The notes beneath the pieces are model-generated. The model did no database searches. It was given only the letters and a program-made list of their open reading frames with translations, and had not been told where the DNA came from. From Tychonema sp. LEGE 06208 (lineage in GTDB: Bacteria; Cyanobacteriota; Cyanobacteriia; Cyanobacteriales; Microcoleaceae): a stretch of DNA of 64,000 nucleotides. This document shows, one piece after another, positions 51,970-62,162 of this stretch (positions within the stretch are counted from its first letter, which is position 1; every line of letters starts with the position of its first letter). The DNA is taken from contig NZ_JADEWT010000002.1 in the NCBI RefSeq assembly GCF_015207505.1, positions 81,877 through 145,876 on the forward strand, given 5' to 3'. The position numbers were made by a program, and so were the translations under genes.

Positions 51970-52105
51970 GGCGGTTGAAACCGCGTCTACACAAACGATG
52001 TCCGAGATTAGACGGCGGTTGAAACCGCGTCTACACAAACGATGTCCGCCTCCGCGGACTGAAGAAAAAAAAGATTAGACGGCGGTTAAAACCGCCGAAT
52101 CTAAT
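51970..52105. repeat. 44-bp tandem repeat with GGCGGTTGAAACCGC hairpins
   Basis: Copies start at 51970 and 52014 (period 44), with a third diverged unit at 52081. Each has GACGGCGGTTGAAACCGCGTC, which folds on itself. The array follows the CheB/CheR-kinase stop codon by 12 nt on that gene's downstream side and might end its transcription. Confidence 0.7.
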
Positions 52106-52116
52106 CTCCATATTGC

Positions 52117-55100
52117 TTAAAATCTTCCGGCTAAATTTGCCACTATTAATGCTATTTGAACTGGCTTCACAGGCTTAGCAATATGTGTTTGAAAACCCGC
52201 TGCGATCGCCCTTTCGCGCTCTTGCTCGCTCGCATACGCAGTCAGCGCCGCGGCGGGGATTTGTCCTCCGGCTGCTGCAGCCAGAGCTCGCACTTGCCGA
52301 ATTAAAGAATATCCGTTTTCTCCTGGCATTCCCAAATCCGAAATCAGCACGTCATATCTGCCGGGATTTTCCGTCAAAGCAGCCATCGCCGCTGTGACAG
52401 ATTCCGTCGTCAATACCTCCGCGCCGTAGCTTTCAAGCACAAATTTTAAGAGCTCGCGGGTATCAGCTTCATCATCGACAACTAAAACCTGCAAATTTTC
52501 TAAAGAAGGGACACGATCGCCTAAAATGTTCGCAGGCTCTGACAGTGCAGCCGACTCTAAAGCGTTTAGCTGTGCAATATCTTCAGGCGAGCCTCGCAAA
52601 GGCAATCTCACAGTTATTGTAGTACCTTTTCCCTGCCCCGGACTATCGGCTTGCACCCTTCCCCCGTGCAATTCCACGAGATGGTAGACGATCGACAAAC
52701 CCAATCCCAGACCTTGATTTTTCTTAGTCGTGCTAGAATCTCCTTGGCGGAAGCGATCGAAAATATGCGGCAACAACTCCGGCGCCATCCCTTTTCCCGT
52801 GTCGGTGACTTGAATTTGAGCGCGATCGTCGATCGGCTGTAAAGCAACTTCCACTCGTCCCCCCGGTGGAGTAAACTTAATCGCATTAGACAAGATATTC
52901 CACACAACTTGTTGCAAGCGATCGGCATCGCCCAAGACAGTTACAGAAGTCAACTGCGAAACAATTTCAAGGTTTTTGGCCTCCGCTGATAATTGCAGCC
53001 CATCGATCGCAGCTTGCACCACAGAAGCCAGATCGATCGAACTAATATTGAGTTGAAGCTTACCGTTGGTAATCCGCGAAATATCAATAATATCTTCGAT
53101 TAACTGAGCTTGCGTCATAGCGCTGCGCTCGATCACATCTAGGGCGCGATCGGTGGCTGCTTCTTTCAAGTTTCCGGTGCGGAGTATTTGCGCCCACGCT
53201 AGAATCGGAGTCAGGGGATTGCGGAGCTCGTGGGAGAGATTCGCCAGAAATTCATCCTTAGCTCTGTTAGCAATTTCTGCTTGTTGGCGGGCTAACTTTT
53301 CCTGCTCCAATAACTGCGATCGCTCTGTCTCAAACTGCTTGCGATCGGTTATATCCTCCACCGACAGCAGAATCATCGAAACCCTCTCTTCTGGCTCAAC
53401 TTTACAAGCATTTAGCAGCACAGTTTTCGGCCCTAGCCGCTCAAAAACCTGCTCCACCTCAAAATTTTCAACTTCCACATTATTAAGCAGAATATCTTGC
53501 AACATACCTCGCAGTTGCGAGATATTCCACTGCCCGTCAGCAATTTCAAACAAACAAGTTTGGGCGGTTTCTGAAGATGAAACTTTAAACGTTTCGTAGA
53601 ACGATCGATTAGCGGTATTCACTCGGAAACTAGCATCCAGCACGATTAAAGGAGTTGGCACACTTTCCACAATTGTTTCTGCATAGTTGCGGGCTGTTTC
53701 TAGGGTTGCAGCACTGCGTTTGAGATCGTCAATATCAATCAAAACCATCACCACACCCTCAATCTGGTTTTCCGCTGTACGGTAAGGACGAATGCGGAGG
53801 GCGTACCAATGTCCCAATGCAGTTTGCACTTCTTGTTCTTTGGTATTGAGAGTATCGAGCACTTCCCAAATCATCGCTTCTAAATTGGGAATTTCCAGAT
53901 TGGCTCGGATGTCGCTAAACGGGCGCCCGACATCCGTAGAAATCAGATTGAACAGCCGCTGCGCCATCGGCGTAAAGCTGCGAATCCGCAAATCGTTTGC
54001 CAGCATTAAAATAGGAATACTGATACTTGCCAGCAAATTAGTTACATCGTTATTAACCTGCTGCAAATCTAGATTTCGAGTGCGAAGTTCCTCAACAGTG
54101 GTAATCAGTTCTTCATTAGTCGCCTGAATTTCTTCCTTGGCAGTTTCTAGTTCTTCGTTAATGCTTTGCAGTTCTTCATTGCTCGAAATAATTTCTTCGT
54201 TAGCAACTCTCAAGTCTTGATTGAGATTTTCTTGCTCCTCTATCACCGCTTGCAGGTGCAATTGAGCCACAGTTTTGTCTTGGTTGGCGGTGCCCAGTTC
54301 CTGTCTGAGCCGCACTATTTCCCGCTCCAAATCGTTTGGTTCTAGGCTGTCAAAATTTACGTCAGCTAGGTCGAGCGCTGGGGGTAAAGCTTCTTCAAAC
54401 ACTAACAAAAAATAGCGCATTTCCGCGATCGCAGGTTGGAACGGAATCACCTCAAAATTAACAAAATTTGTGAATTCGCCCTCTTCCAGCCTCACCCGTT
54501 CTTTTCTCACCGTCACGTTTTGAGTTTGCGCTTGATAAATAGCCGTGCGAAGTTCCAGAGACAATCCTGAAACCGCCATTGCAAACAAATTTAAACTCGG
54601 CGTTCCGGGTGTTAATTTCAAATAGCGATTGGTATTTCCCCGCAGTTGCACAATGTCCATCTGGTCGTTGACCACCGCCCCCACAAAAGCACAGCGATTT
54701 AAAATTAATTGGTCTGTTTCGCGTCCCAAGTCAAAGCTGTTGGCAAAATTTGGATTCATCGGCTGGGGGTTTTCTATTTGGTTGAGGGGAGAGAAACTTG
54801 TTGCAAAGGACAGTCGGGGACGAGTCGCCGTTAACTTTTTGGCATAAATTTTCGACTGGCCGTCGGCTAAATTAAATAAGTCCGAAGATTTCCCCGTACT
54901 TTCGGAAGTGCCGAGCATCAAGAAGCCTGTTGGGTTGAGACTGTAATGAAAAATCGATAAAACTCGTTTTTGTAAAGGTTCTGCTAAATAAATCAGTACA
55001 TTGCGGCAGCTAATCAAATCGAGATTAGAAAAAGGCGGGTCGATGCCTAAGTTTTGTCGGGCGAATACGCACAGTTCGCGGACTGCTTTGCTGATGCGAT

Positions 55101-56322
55101 ATCGGTCTCCTTCTACGGAGACAAAGAAGCGAGTGCGTCTCTCTGGTGAAACGCCTAACATCTGGTTTTCTGTGTATAAACCAGACCGAGCTTTGCCGAT
55201 CGCCCCTTCGCTGATATCTGTGGCAAAAATTTGGATCGGCAGCGAAAGATCCCGATCGCCCAAATACTCTAACAAGCAAATGGCGATCGAATAAACTTCT
55301 TCACCAGTCGAACATCCAGCCACCCAAATCCGCACCGGAGCCTCTGTTGATTTATTTTGGGTAATTGTGCGAAAAACTTGTTCTTTTAAGCGTTGAAAAA
55401 CTTCTAAGTCGCGGAAAAAACTCGTGACGTGGATCAGGATTTCTTCATACAAAGCTCTGACTTCCGCCGGATGATCCAGCAAATATTGAGCGTAATCTTC
55501 CACTCGTTCCAGCTTGTACAGCAGCATCCGCCGCTGCATCCGCCGGTTCAGGGTGGCCGGTTTGTAGTGGCTGAAGTCAACGCCTGTACTGGATTGGAGC
55601 AGCGCAAAAATCGTCGCCAGGGCCGATCCAGGTTCGGGAAATTCCTCAGTGTTAACCACGGGAAGCGGCAGGGCGAGAAAGGCGTGGTGGCTGAGATTTG
55701 CCAGTTCCCGCGCAATTGCTTCAGGCGGCAGAATGAAGTCTACACTGCCTGTAGCGACGGCGGTACTGGGCATACTGTCAAATTTTGCGGTTGCTTCGCA
55801 TTGAGCAAAAGTCACGCCTCCGGCTGCTTTGATGGCGATCAGCCCCAGAGCGCCGTCTCCATCGGCTCCCGATAAAACTACGGCGATGGCTTTTTGTCCC
55901 CAATCGAGTGCTAAGGACTCGAAAAACGCATCTCCCGGCATATATTTGCCAAAAATCTTTTCCCTCGGCATCAGTCTCAGCCTTCCTTCCTGCAGCCGCA
56001 GCTTGGTATTCGGCGGAATGATGTAGACATGGTTCGGTTCTGCGGCGATGCCGTCTTCCACCTCGCGCACGGGCATTTGCGTGGTTCTGGCAAGAATTTC
56101 GCCCAGCAAACTGTGGCGATCCGGCGCTAGGTGCTGGATCAGCACAAATGCCATGCCGGTATCTGCGGGTAAGTGGATCAGCAACTGGATGAATGCTTCC
56201 AACCCTCCTGCAGAGGCCACAATTCCGACGATCGGAAAAGGGGCATCGGTTTTAGCTTCGAGTTCTAAGTCGATCGCACTTGGGGCGATCGATCCCCATG
56301 TATTTTCGTTAATTAAGTTCAT
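52117..56322 (-). CDS. CheB-CheR-PAS-histidine kinase-receiver fusion (copy A)
   Basis: 1401 residues, soluble. CheB methylesterase (~30-215) with Ser37 in [10 protein letters not shown], His in IQHLAPD and Asp in LSGADGDGALG, so the triad is intact. CheR methyltransferase (~235-500) with DFSHYKPATLNRRMQRRM and [17 protein letters not shown] long coiled coil (~690-760, [18 protein letters not shown]), two PAS units (~770-1010), HisKA ([15 protein letters not shown], near 1030), HATPase (~1140-1250) and a C-terminal receiver (~1275-1398, Asp in LISDLGMP). No chemoreceptor, CheA or CheW is near. The methylated partner is unknown; such fusions may methylate themselves or other sensors (inference). 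Paralogue at 57538. Confidence 0.94.
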   Translation of the reverse strand: MNLINENTWGSIAPSAIDLELEAKTDAPFPIVGIVASAGGLEAFIQLLIHLPADTGMAFVLIQHLAPDRHSLLGEILARTTQMPVREVEDGIAAEPNHVYIIPPNTKLRLQEGRLRLMPREKIFGKYMPGDAFFESLALDWGQKAIAVVLSGADGDGALGLIAIKAAGGVTFAQCEATAKFDSMPSTAVATGSVDFILPPEAIARELANLSHHAFLALPLPVVNTEEFPEPGSALATIFALLQSSTGVDFSHYKPATLNRRMQRRMLLYKLERVEDYAQYLLDHPAEVRALYEEILIHVTSFFRDLEVFQRLKEQVFRTITQNKSTEAPVRIWVAGCSTGEEVYSIAICLLEYLGDRDLSLPIQIFATDISEGAIGKARSGLYTENQMLGVSPERRTRFFVSVEGDRYRISKAVRELCVFARQNLGIDPPFSNLDLISCRNVLIYLAEPLQKRVLSIFHYSLNPTGFLMLGTSESTGKSSDLFNLADGQSKIYAKKLTATRPRLSFATSFSPLNQIENPQPMNPNFANSFDLGRETDQLILNRCAFVGAVVNDQMDIVQLRGNTNRYLKLTPGTPSLNLFAMAVSGLSLELRTAIYQAQTQNVTVRKERVRLEEGEFTNFVNFEVIPFQPAIAEMRYFLLVFEEALPPALDLADVNFDSLEPNDLEREIVRLRQELGTANQDKTVAQLHLQAVIEEQENLNQDLRVANEEIISSNEELQSINEELETAKEEIQATNEELITTVEELRTRNLDLQQVNNDVTNLLASISIPILMLANDLRIRSFTPMAQRLFNLISTDVGRPFSDIRANLEIPNLEAMIWEVLDTLNTKEQEVQTALGHWYALRIRPYRTAENQIEGVVMVLIDIDDLKRSAATLETARNYAETIVESVPTPLIVLDASFRVNTANRSFYETFKVSSSETAQTCLFEIADGQWNISQLRGMLQDILLNNVEVENFEVEQVFERLGPKTVLLNACKVEPEERVSMILLSVEDITDRKQFETERSQLLEQEKLARQQAEIANRAKDEFLANLSHELRNPLTPILAWAQILRTGNLKEAATDRALDVIERSAMTQAQLIEDIIDISRITNGKLQLNISSIDLASVVQAAIDGLQLSAEAKNLEIVSQLTSVTVLGDADRLQQVVWNILSNAIKFTPPGGRVEVALQPIDDRAQIQVTDTGKGMAPELLPHIFDRFRQGDSSTTKKNQGLGLGLSIVYHLVELHGGRVQADSPGQGKGTTITVRLPLRGSPEDIAQLNALESAALSEPANILGDRVPSLENLQVLVVDDEADTRELLKFVLESYGAEVLTTESVTAAMAALTENPGRYDVLISDLGMPGENGYSLIRQVRALAAAAGGQIPAAALTAYASEQERERAIAAGFQTHIAKPVKPVQIALIVANLAGRF

Positions 56323-56778
56323 TTAAGTACCGCCGATTAGCAGCTAATTAATCTGATCAGCTTGAAAAAATATAATCGAGGTTAATTTATAGCAGTTTGA
56401 GTTGCTAAAATTGTGAAACAATCTTAGGGATTAGGTACCCTGTTAGAGCGATGGTAGGAATTGGGCCCAAATACTTAAAAAATCGTGTTTTTTGTATACT
56501 TTCGTCGGCGGCTGCCATATTCAGAAACTACGCACGAAATCGCTTAAATGCTATCCCCCCTAGGGCCTATTTGGTTGTCCCATCGTTCGGGCTGAGAACC
56601 TGCTCGCATACCCCCTACTTTCTGTTCAGAACACCCTATTTTAAGCTTTTATCGCCCACTTGGGAAGGTAGGGCTATTGGACTTTAATAAGTTTTTCCTT
56701 ACAACTATGACATAAATTGTGGTCGGTTGCGGTAAATCGTGGGAATTAATTGTGCGATCGAGAGCGAGATATCTATTC
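56323..56778. other. Divergent spacer between the two CheB-CheR kinases, left part
   Basis: It should contain the promoter of copy A. A 78-codon frame (56451-56687) has no ribosome site or family and is not called. Confidence 0.35.
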
Positions 56779-57060
56779 TGCGTAAATCTCAGAAACCTGG
56801 TTTCTATCTATATTTATTGTCACCCAACCAAAAAGTCGTAGAAACCGGGTTTCTCTCCCCTGCGTAAATCTCAGAAACCTGGTTTCTATCTATATTTATC
56901 GTCACCCAACCAAAAACTCTAAGAAACCGGGTTTCTCTCCCCTGCGTAAATCTCAGAAACCTGGTTTCTATCTATATTTATCGTCACCCAATCAAAAACT
57001 CTAAGAAACCCGGTTTCTCCTCCTTGCGTAAATCTTAGAAACCGGGTTTATATCTATTTG
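56779..57060. repeat. 82-bp tandem repeat, about 3.4 copies, with paired palindromes
   Basis: Units start at 56779, 56861, 56943 and 57025 (period exactly 82). Each full unit holds two palindromes, AGAAACC-T-GGTTTCT and AGAAACC-(G/C)-GGTTTCT, separated by TATCTATATTTATCGTCACC. It lies in the intergenic region shared by the two CheB-CheR kinases, so regulation is possible. Confidence 0.8.
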
Positions 57061-57143
57061 TACCGTTAGGTGATTGTTAACTGTTGACTGTTGACTGTTG
57101 ACTCGATTTTATTATTCCAATGCAACCGGAAACGATCTAATAT
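57061..57143. repeat. MITE-like composite element, family 1 (short)
   Basis: GTTAGGTGATTGTTAAC, four heptamers (TGTTGAC), then TTATTCCAATGCAACCGG and AAACGATCTAATAT. The left end is degenerate. Confidence 0.45.
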
Positions 57144-57290
57144 ATATCAAAAATTAGAAGTTTTGGAAATATAGCCTTAATCAAAAAAGTTAGGTATTAA
57201 TTTTGACATGAAAAGCTCGACCGTACAGAGTATCTGCATACCGGATCGGGAGCATTTGTGTTTTGCAAGAAGTATTTTTTTTATTATAAT

Positions 57291-57308
57291 GCGAGCGTAC
57301 ACGCTCGC
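57291..57308. promoter_or_regulatory. Perfect 18-bp palindrome upstream of copy B
   Basis: GCGAGCGTACACGCTCGC, a perfect inverted repeat 230 nt before the ATG at 57538. Another GCGAGCGGGG follows at 57331. It could be an operator, but could equally be repeat DNA. Confidence 0.35.
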
Positions 57309-57537
57309 GTATTTTACTCGCGAGCGGGGACGATCGCGCGCTCAAATACAAAACTGAGATGCTTCCTACCCGCTTGTTCTGATAACCGCTATATCTAATA
57401 GTTATAAATACCTCCTCAATCCTTAAGAAATAGGGAGAATACCGACAATTTAAGTTAAAATAAAAATAGTACAAATTACTCAGTGGTCGGCTTACAAAAG
57501 TATGCTACTGATTAGCTGAAGTCGAGGAATTCAAATT

Positions 57538-60500
57538 ATGACTTCTAATGAATCTTCCCCTGAAATTAAACCAGCAGAATCGATCGCCCCAGCCGCCCTC
57601 GACAGCCAACAATTAGCCGAAACTGAAGCCCCCTTTCCCATTGTCGGGATTGCCGCCTCAGCAGGAGGGCTCGAAGCATTCACGGGGTTACTCAGCCATT
57701 TGCCGGTAGATACGGGTATGGCGTTTGTGCTGATTCAGCATTTAGCCCCGGATCACAAAAGTCTGCTAACCGAGATTCTCGCCAGACAGACGAAAATGCC
57801 TGTTAGTGAGGTAAAAGACGGCATGGCTGTAGAGCCGAATCAAGTCTACATCATTCCGCCCAACACCAAGATGGTGCTGTGTAAAGGCGTGCTGCAACTA
57901 TCCCCGCGCGAGAAGATTTATGGCAAATATATGCCGGGAGATGCGTTTTTTACCTCATTGGCGACCGATCGCGGCCACAAGGCGATCGCCGTAGTATTAT
58001 CCGGGGGAGACGGAGACGGTTCCCTAGGGCTCAAGGCAATCAAAGCAGCCGGAGGCATGACTTTTGCTCAATGTCAAGACACGGCAAAATTCGATAGTAT
58101 GCCGAATACCGCTGTCGCTACAGGGAATGTCGATTTTGTTCTGCCGCCGGAAAAAATTGCCGAGGAACTGGCAAACTATAGCGGCAGCGGCCTTCTAACT
58201 TCCACAATTTCCCTAGCAAAAGTTGAAGAATCGCCCGAACCGGGAGATGCCCTGGCAACTATTTTTGCCCTGCTAAAATCAACCGCAGGCGTTGATTTTA
58301 GCCACTACAAACCCACAACGATCGCGAGGCGCATCCAGCGGCGGATGGTATTGTACAAGCTCGAAAACCTCGATGATTATGCCGAATACCTGCGACAAAA
58401 TGCGGCTGAAGTCACAGCTTTGTATGAAGAAATCTTGATTCACGTTACCAGTTTCTTCCGCGATCCCGAAGCCTTTGAAAATTTAAAAGAGCTGGTTTTC
58501 CCCGCCATTACCCAAAATAAATCGCCAGACGCTCCCATTCGGATTTGGGTGGCGGGATGTTCCACTGGTGAAGAAGTTTATTCGATCGCCATTTGCTTGT
58601 TAGAGTTTTTGAGCGATCGGGATCTTTCGCCCCCGATTCAGATTTTTGCTACAGATATCAGCGAGACGGCGATCGGCAAAGCGAGGTCTGCCATCTACTC
58701 AGAAAACCAGATGGTAGACGTTTCACCAGAACGCCGCGATCGCTTCTTTATTCGCATCGAAGAAGCAAGTAGTTATAGAATCTGCAAAGCAGTCCGCGAA
58801 CTGTGTGTATTTGCGCGACAAGACTTAGGCAGCGATCCGCCTTTTTCCAATCTCGATTTAGTTAGCTGCCGCAATGTCCTGATCTACTTGGGAGAGTCGC
58901 TGCAAAAAAAAGTGATGCCGATTTTTCATTACAGTCTCAACGCAGCAGGCTTTCTGTTATTAGGCAGTTCTGAAAGTACGGGAAAATTTTCATATTTGTT
59001 TACTTCTGTCGATAAAAAGTATAAAATTTATGCCAAAAACTTCACGGTGTCTCGTCCCACATTTTCCTTGGTGCCGAGTTTATATCCCGTCGCTAAAGCT
59101 GTTCGAGAACAGAGAATGAATGAAGACAATTCGATCGATAATTTTGACTTAGATCGCGAAACTGACCAACTGATTTTGAATCGCTATGCCCCAGCCAGCG
59201 TGCTTGTTAACGAGCAGATGAAAATCCTGCAAGTGCGGGGAGATATCGATCCTTACTTTAGAGTGGTAGCCGGAACGCCGGACTTAAACTTGCTGACAAT
59301 GGCAAGGGGAGGCTTGCTTGTGGAGCTTCGCACCGCAATTTCTCAGGCACAATCGCAGAACGCGACTGTTAGGAAAGAAAGGGTATTGGTTGAATGGGGC
59401 GGGCGATCGTCTGCGGTGAATCTTCAGGTGGTGCCGTTCCAGTCGCGCACCACCGCAGCACGCTATTTTTTGGTGCTGTTTGAAGAAGTTTTAGCCCCGG
59501 CGAGCGACTTTTCCACCGTCACCGCCCAAAATGGCGATCGAGGTGATTCCGATCCGGAAAATGAGCGGCTGACGCAGGCGCTTGCCGCCGCTAACCAAGA
59601 AAAACTTGCGGCGCGATCGCACCTGCACTCGCTAATCCAAGAGCAGGAAAATCTCAACCAAGACCTCAAAGTTGCCAATGAAGAAGTCCTCTCCAGCAAT
59701 GAGGAACTGCAAAGCATCAACGAGGAACTAGAAACTGCTAAAGAAGAGATTCAAGCTACTAACGAGGAACTCACCACCACTAACGAGGAACTTCGCAGCC
59801 GAAATCTCGAACAAAGCCTGGTCAATAACGATTTGACAAACTTGCTTGCTAGTATCAATATCCCAGTTTTAATGCTGGCAAACAATTTAGAAATTAGACG
59901 ATTTACGCCAACGGCGCAGAAACTTTTTAATCTGATTATCACAGATATTGGACGACCCTTTAGCGACATCCGATCGACTCTTGATGTTCCTGACTTGGAA
60001 CAGATGATTTTGGAGGTAATTGATACTCTCCAGACGCAAGAACGAGAAGTTAAAACTTTGTCGGGATATTGGTACAACCTCCGCATTCGCCCTTACCGCA
60101 CCACGGAAAACCAGATTGAGGGCGTGGTGATGGTTTTGATCGATATTGATGCTCTAAAACGCAGTGCCAGAACTTTGGAGGAGGCCCGCAACTACGCTGA
60201 AGCTATTGTGGAAACTGTGCAAACGCCTTTAGTCACGCTAGATGCTGATTTCCGAGTGCACAAAGCAAATCGATCGTTCTATGAAACGTTTCAGGTTTTA
60301 TCCTCAGAAACAGCGCAATCTTCGCTGTTTGAGCTAGGAAACGGGCAGTGGAATATCCCGCAATTGCGATGGATTCTGGAAGATATTCTGGTGAGCGATG
60401 TTCAGCTTCAAAACTTTGAGTTGACTCATTTCTTTGAGAATATCGGCTCCAAAACTATGCTGCTGAATGCTTGCAAACTTGAACGAGAAGACCAAGCTTT

Positions 60501-61764
60501 AATGATTTTGCTGTCTTTGGAGGATATCACTGCTCGCAAGCAGTTTGAGACAGAGCGATCGCAGTTATTGGAACAGGAACAGTTTGCCCGCCAAGAAGCA
60601 GAAATTGCTAACCGCACTAAAGACGAATTTTTGGCGAATCTCTCCCACGAACTCCGCAATCCCCTGACTCCGATCCTGGGGTGGGCGAAGCTGCTGCGTA
60701 GCGGGAAGCTGAAGGAAGCCGTCGCGGATCGCGCTCTAGAGGTGATCGAGCGGAGCGCGCTGGCGCAAGCTCAGTTAATCGAAGATATCCTGGATATTTC
60801 GCGGATTACTGGCAACAAGCTCGTTCTCGATACCAGTCCGATGGATCTGCAGTTAGTGGTGCAAGCTGCGCTCGACGGGGTTCAACTATCAGCGGATACC
60901 AAAAACATTGAAATTGTTTCGGAGTTGACTTCTATAACTGTTTTAGGCGATGCCGATCGCTTGCAGCAAGTTGTGTGGAATATCCTGTCTAATGCGATTA
61001 AGTTTACTCCACCGGAGGGACGAGTGGAAGTTTCCTTGGAGCCGATCGAGCTTCGCGCTCAACTTCGAGTTACTGACACGGGAAAAGGCATTGCGCCGGA
61101 GTTGTTACCGCATATTTTCGATCGCTTCCGCCAAGGAGATTCTAGCAGCATTAAGACGAATCAAGGGCTGGGATTGGGTTTGTCGATCGTCTACAATCTG
61201 GTGCAATTGCACGGGGGAATCGTGCTCGCCGAAAGTCCGGGGGAGGGAAAAGGAACTACAATAACTGTGAGATTGCCTTTGCCAGACTCGGCTGAAGTGT
61301 TGACAGGGGCGATCGATTTCCCACCAACTGTATTGGCTGCAAATTCAGGCGACGCATCTAGCGATACCGTCCCTTCTCTCGAAGGCTTGCACATTTTAGC
61401 TGTAGACGATCGCATCGATACGCGCGAGTTATTGGAATTTGTGCTCGAAAGCTACGGGGCTGAGGTTATGACAGTTGAATCTGCCAGAAGTGCGATGGCT
61501 GCTTTGACTGAAAATCCCGGCAAATACGACGTGCTGATCTCCGATATCGCCATGCCGGAGGAAGATGGGTATTTCTTGATTCGAGAAGTGCGAGCTCTTG
61601 CTGAGGCAGCCGGAGGACAAATCCCAGCCATTGCGCTGACTGCCTATGCGAGCGAGCCCGAACGCAAAAAGGCGATCGAGGCCGGTTTTCAAAGGCATAT
61701 TACTAAGCCTGTGAAACCCATTGAACTAGCATTAATTGTTGCTAATTTCGTAGGACGATTTTAA
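57538..61764 (+). CDS. CheB-CheR-PAS-histidine kinase-receiver fusion (copy B)
   Basis: 1408 residues with the same order as copy A and clear paralogy along the full length. CheB Ser41 in [10 protein letters not shown], His in IQHLAPD, Asp in [11 protein letters not shown]. CheR core [16 protein letters not shown]. Coiled coil, two PAS units, HisKA ([17 protein letters not shown], near 1036), HATPase ([18 protein letters not shown]) and a receiver (~1282-1405, [19 protein letters not shown], Asp in [13 protein letters not shown]). It diverges most from A in the region ~495-570 and in the spacer after CheB. The ATG is preceded by GTCGAGGAATTCAAATT, with GAGG as ribosome site. Confidence 0.94.
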   Translation: MTSNESSPEIKPAESIAPAALDSQQLAETEAPFPIVGIAASAGGLEAFTGLLSHLPVDTGMAFVLIQHLAPDHKSLLTEILARQTKMPVSEVKDGMAVEPNQVYIIPPNTKMVLCKGVLQLSPREKIYGKYMPGDAFFTSLATDRGHKAIAVVLSGGDGDGSLGLKAIKAAGGMTFAQCQDTAKFDSMPNTAVATGNVDFVLPPEKIAEELANYSGSGLLTSTISLAKVEESPEPGDALATIFALLKSTAGVDFSHYKPTTIARRIQRRMVLYKLENLDDYAEYLRQNAAEVTALYEEILIHVTSFFRDPEAFENLKELVFPAITQNKSPDAPIRIWVAGCSTGEEVYSIAICLLEFLSDRDLSPPIQIFATDISETAIGKARSAIYSENQMVDVSPERRDRFFIRIEEASSYRICKAVRELCVFARQDLGSDPPFSNLDLVSCRNVLIYLGESLQKKVMPIFHYSLNAAGFLLLGSSESTGKFSYLFTSVDKKYKIYAKNFTVSRPTFSLVPSLYPVAKAVREQRMNEDNSIDNFDLDRETDQLILNRYAPASVLVNEQMKILQVRGDIDPYFRVVAGTPDLNLLTMARGGLLVELRTAISQAQSQNATVRKERVLVEWGGRSSAVNLQVVPFQSRTTAARYFLVLFEEVLAPASDFSTVTAQNGDRGDSDPENERLTQALAAANQEKLAARSHLHSLIQEQENLNQDLKVANEEVLSSNEELQSINEELETAKEEIQATNEELTTTNEELRSRNLEQSLVNNDLTNLLASINIPVLMLANNLEIRRFTPTAQKLFNLIITDIGRPFSDIRSTLDVPDLEQMILEVIDTLQTQEREVKTLSGYWYNLRIRPYRTTENQIEGVVMVLIDIDALKRSARTLEEARNYAEAIVETVQTPLVTLDADFRVHKANRSFYETFQVLSSETAQSSLFELGNGQWNIPQLRWILEDILVSDVQLQNFELTHFFENIGSKTMLLNACKLEREDQALMILLSLEDITARKQFETERSQLLEQEQFARQEAEIANRTKDEFLANLSHELRNPLTPILGWAKLLRSGKLKEAVADRALEVIERSALAQAQLIEDILDISRITGNKLVLDTSPMDLQLVVQAALDGVQLSADTKNIEIVSELTSITVLGDADRLQQVVWNILSNAIKFTPPEGRVEVSLEPIELRAQLRVTDTGKGIAPELLPHIFDRFRQGDSSSIKTNQGLGLGLSIVYNLVQLHGGIVLAESPGEGKGTTITVRLPLPDSAEVLTGAIDFPPTVLAANSGDASSDTVPSLEGLHILAVDDRIDTRELLEFVLESYGAEVMTVESARSAMAALTENPGKYDVLISDIAMPEEDGYFLIREVRALAEAAGGQIPAIALTAYASEPERKKAIEAGFQRHITKPVKPIELALIVANFVGRF

Positions 61765-61780
61765 AGACTTTTGATCTAAT

Positions 61781-61900
61781 ATATAGCCTTTCTCAGAAAG
61801 ATGAGGTACTATCGGGGATTGGGAATTGGGAATTGGGAATTGGGAATTGGGAATTGGGAATTGGGAATTGGGAACAGGGCAAACAGGGCAAACAGGGCAT
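61781..61900. repeat. MITE-like element, family 2, filled with GGGAATT repeats
   Basis: Left end ATATAGCCTTTC, then AGAAAGATGAGGTACTATCGG. The interior is about nine (GGGAATT) heptamers and three GGGCAAACA units, ending GGGCATACT. The right end has decayed. It begins 17 nt after the stop codon of copy B. Confidence 0.55.
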
Positions 61901-61908
61901 ACTAATCG

Positions 61909-61929
61909 TTACCAGGCTGTTCCTGGTAA
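61909..61929. repeat. Palindrome of the TTACCAGG family
   Basis: TTACCAGG-CTGTT-CCTGGTAA, sitting between family-2 and family-1 elements. Confidence 0.6.
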
Positions 61930-61935
61930 CAAGTA

Positions 61936-62083
61936 ATATCAAATCCGGTAGCATCGGAATTATAAAATCGAGTCAGATCAAATCCGTGCTTCATAGTTCT
62001 GTATTCATCTCTCTCTTGTCTTCCTCTGTGTTCTCTGCGCCCTCTGCGGTTAAATCATTCCGATGCTACCGGAAACGATATAA
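61936..62083. repeat. MITE-like composite element, family 1 (non-heptamer core)
   Basis: Left end ATATCAAATCCGGTAGCATC then GGAAT; right end ATTCCGATGCTACCGG then AAACGATATA: these pair over about 22 bp. The core has CTCTGTGTTCTCTGCGCCCT then CTGCGGTTAA, a widespread intergenic repeat. Confidence 0.65.
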
Positions 62084-62162
62084 TCGCTTAAGTTATTAAA
62101 TTTTCATTGCTAAGTGGTTCCCAAAAAGAGCCGGCAAACCAATATATTCGTCCCTGCAGAAA

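Noticed and set aside
56779..57060. Possible CRISPR array
   Set aside because: The 82-bp unit repeats as a whole with near-identical sequence throughout; there are no variable spacers and no cas genes.
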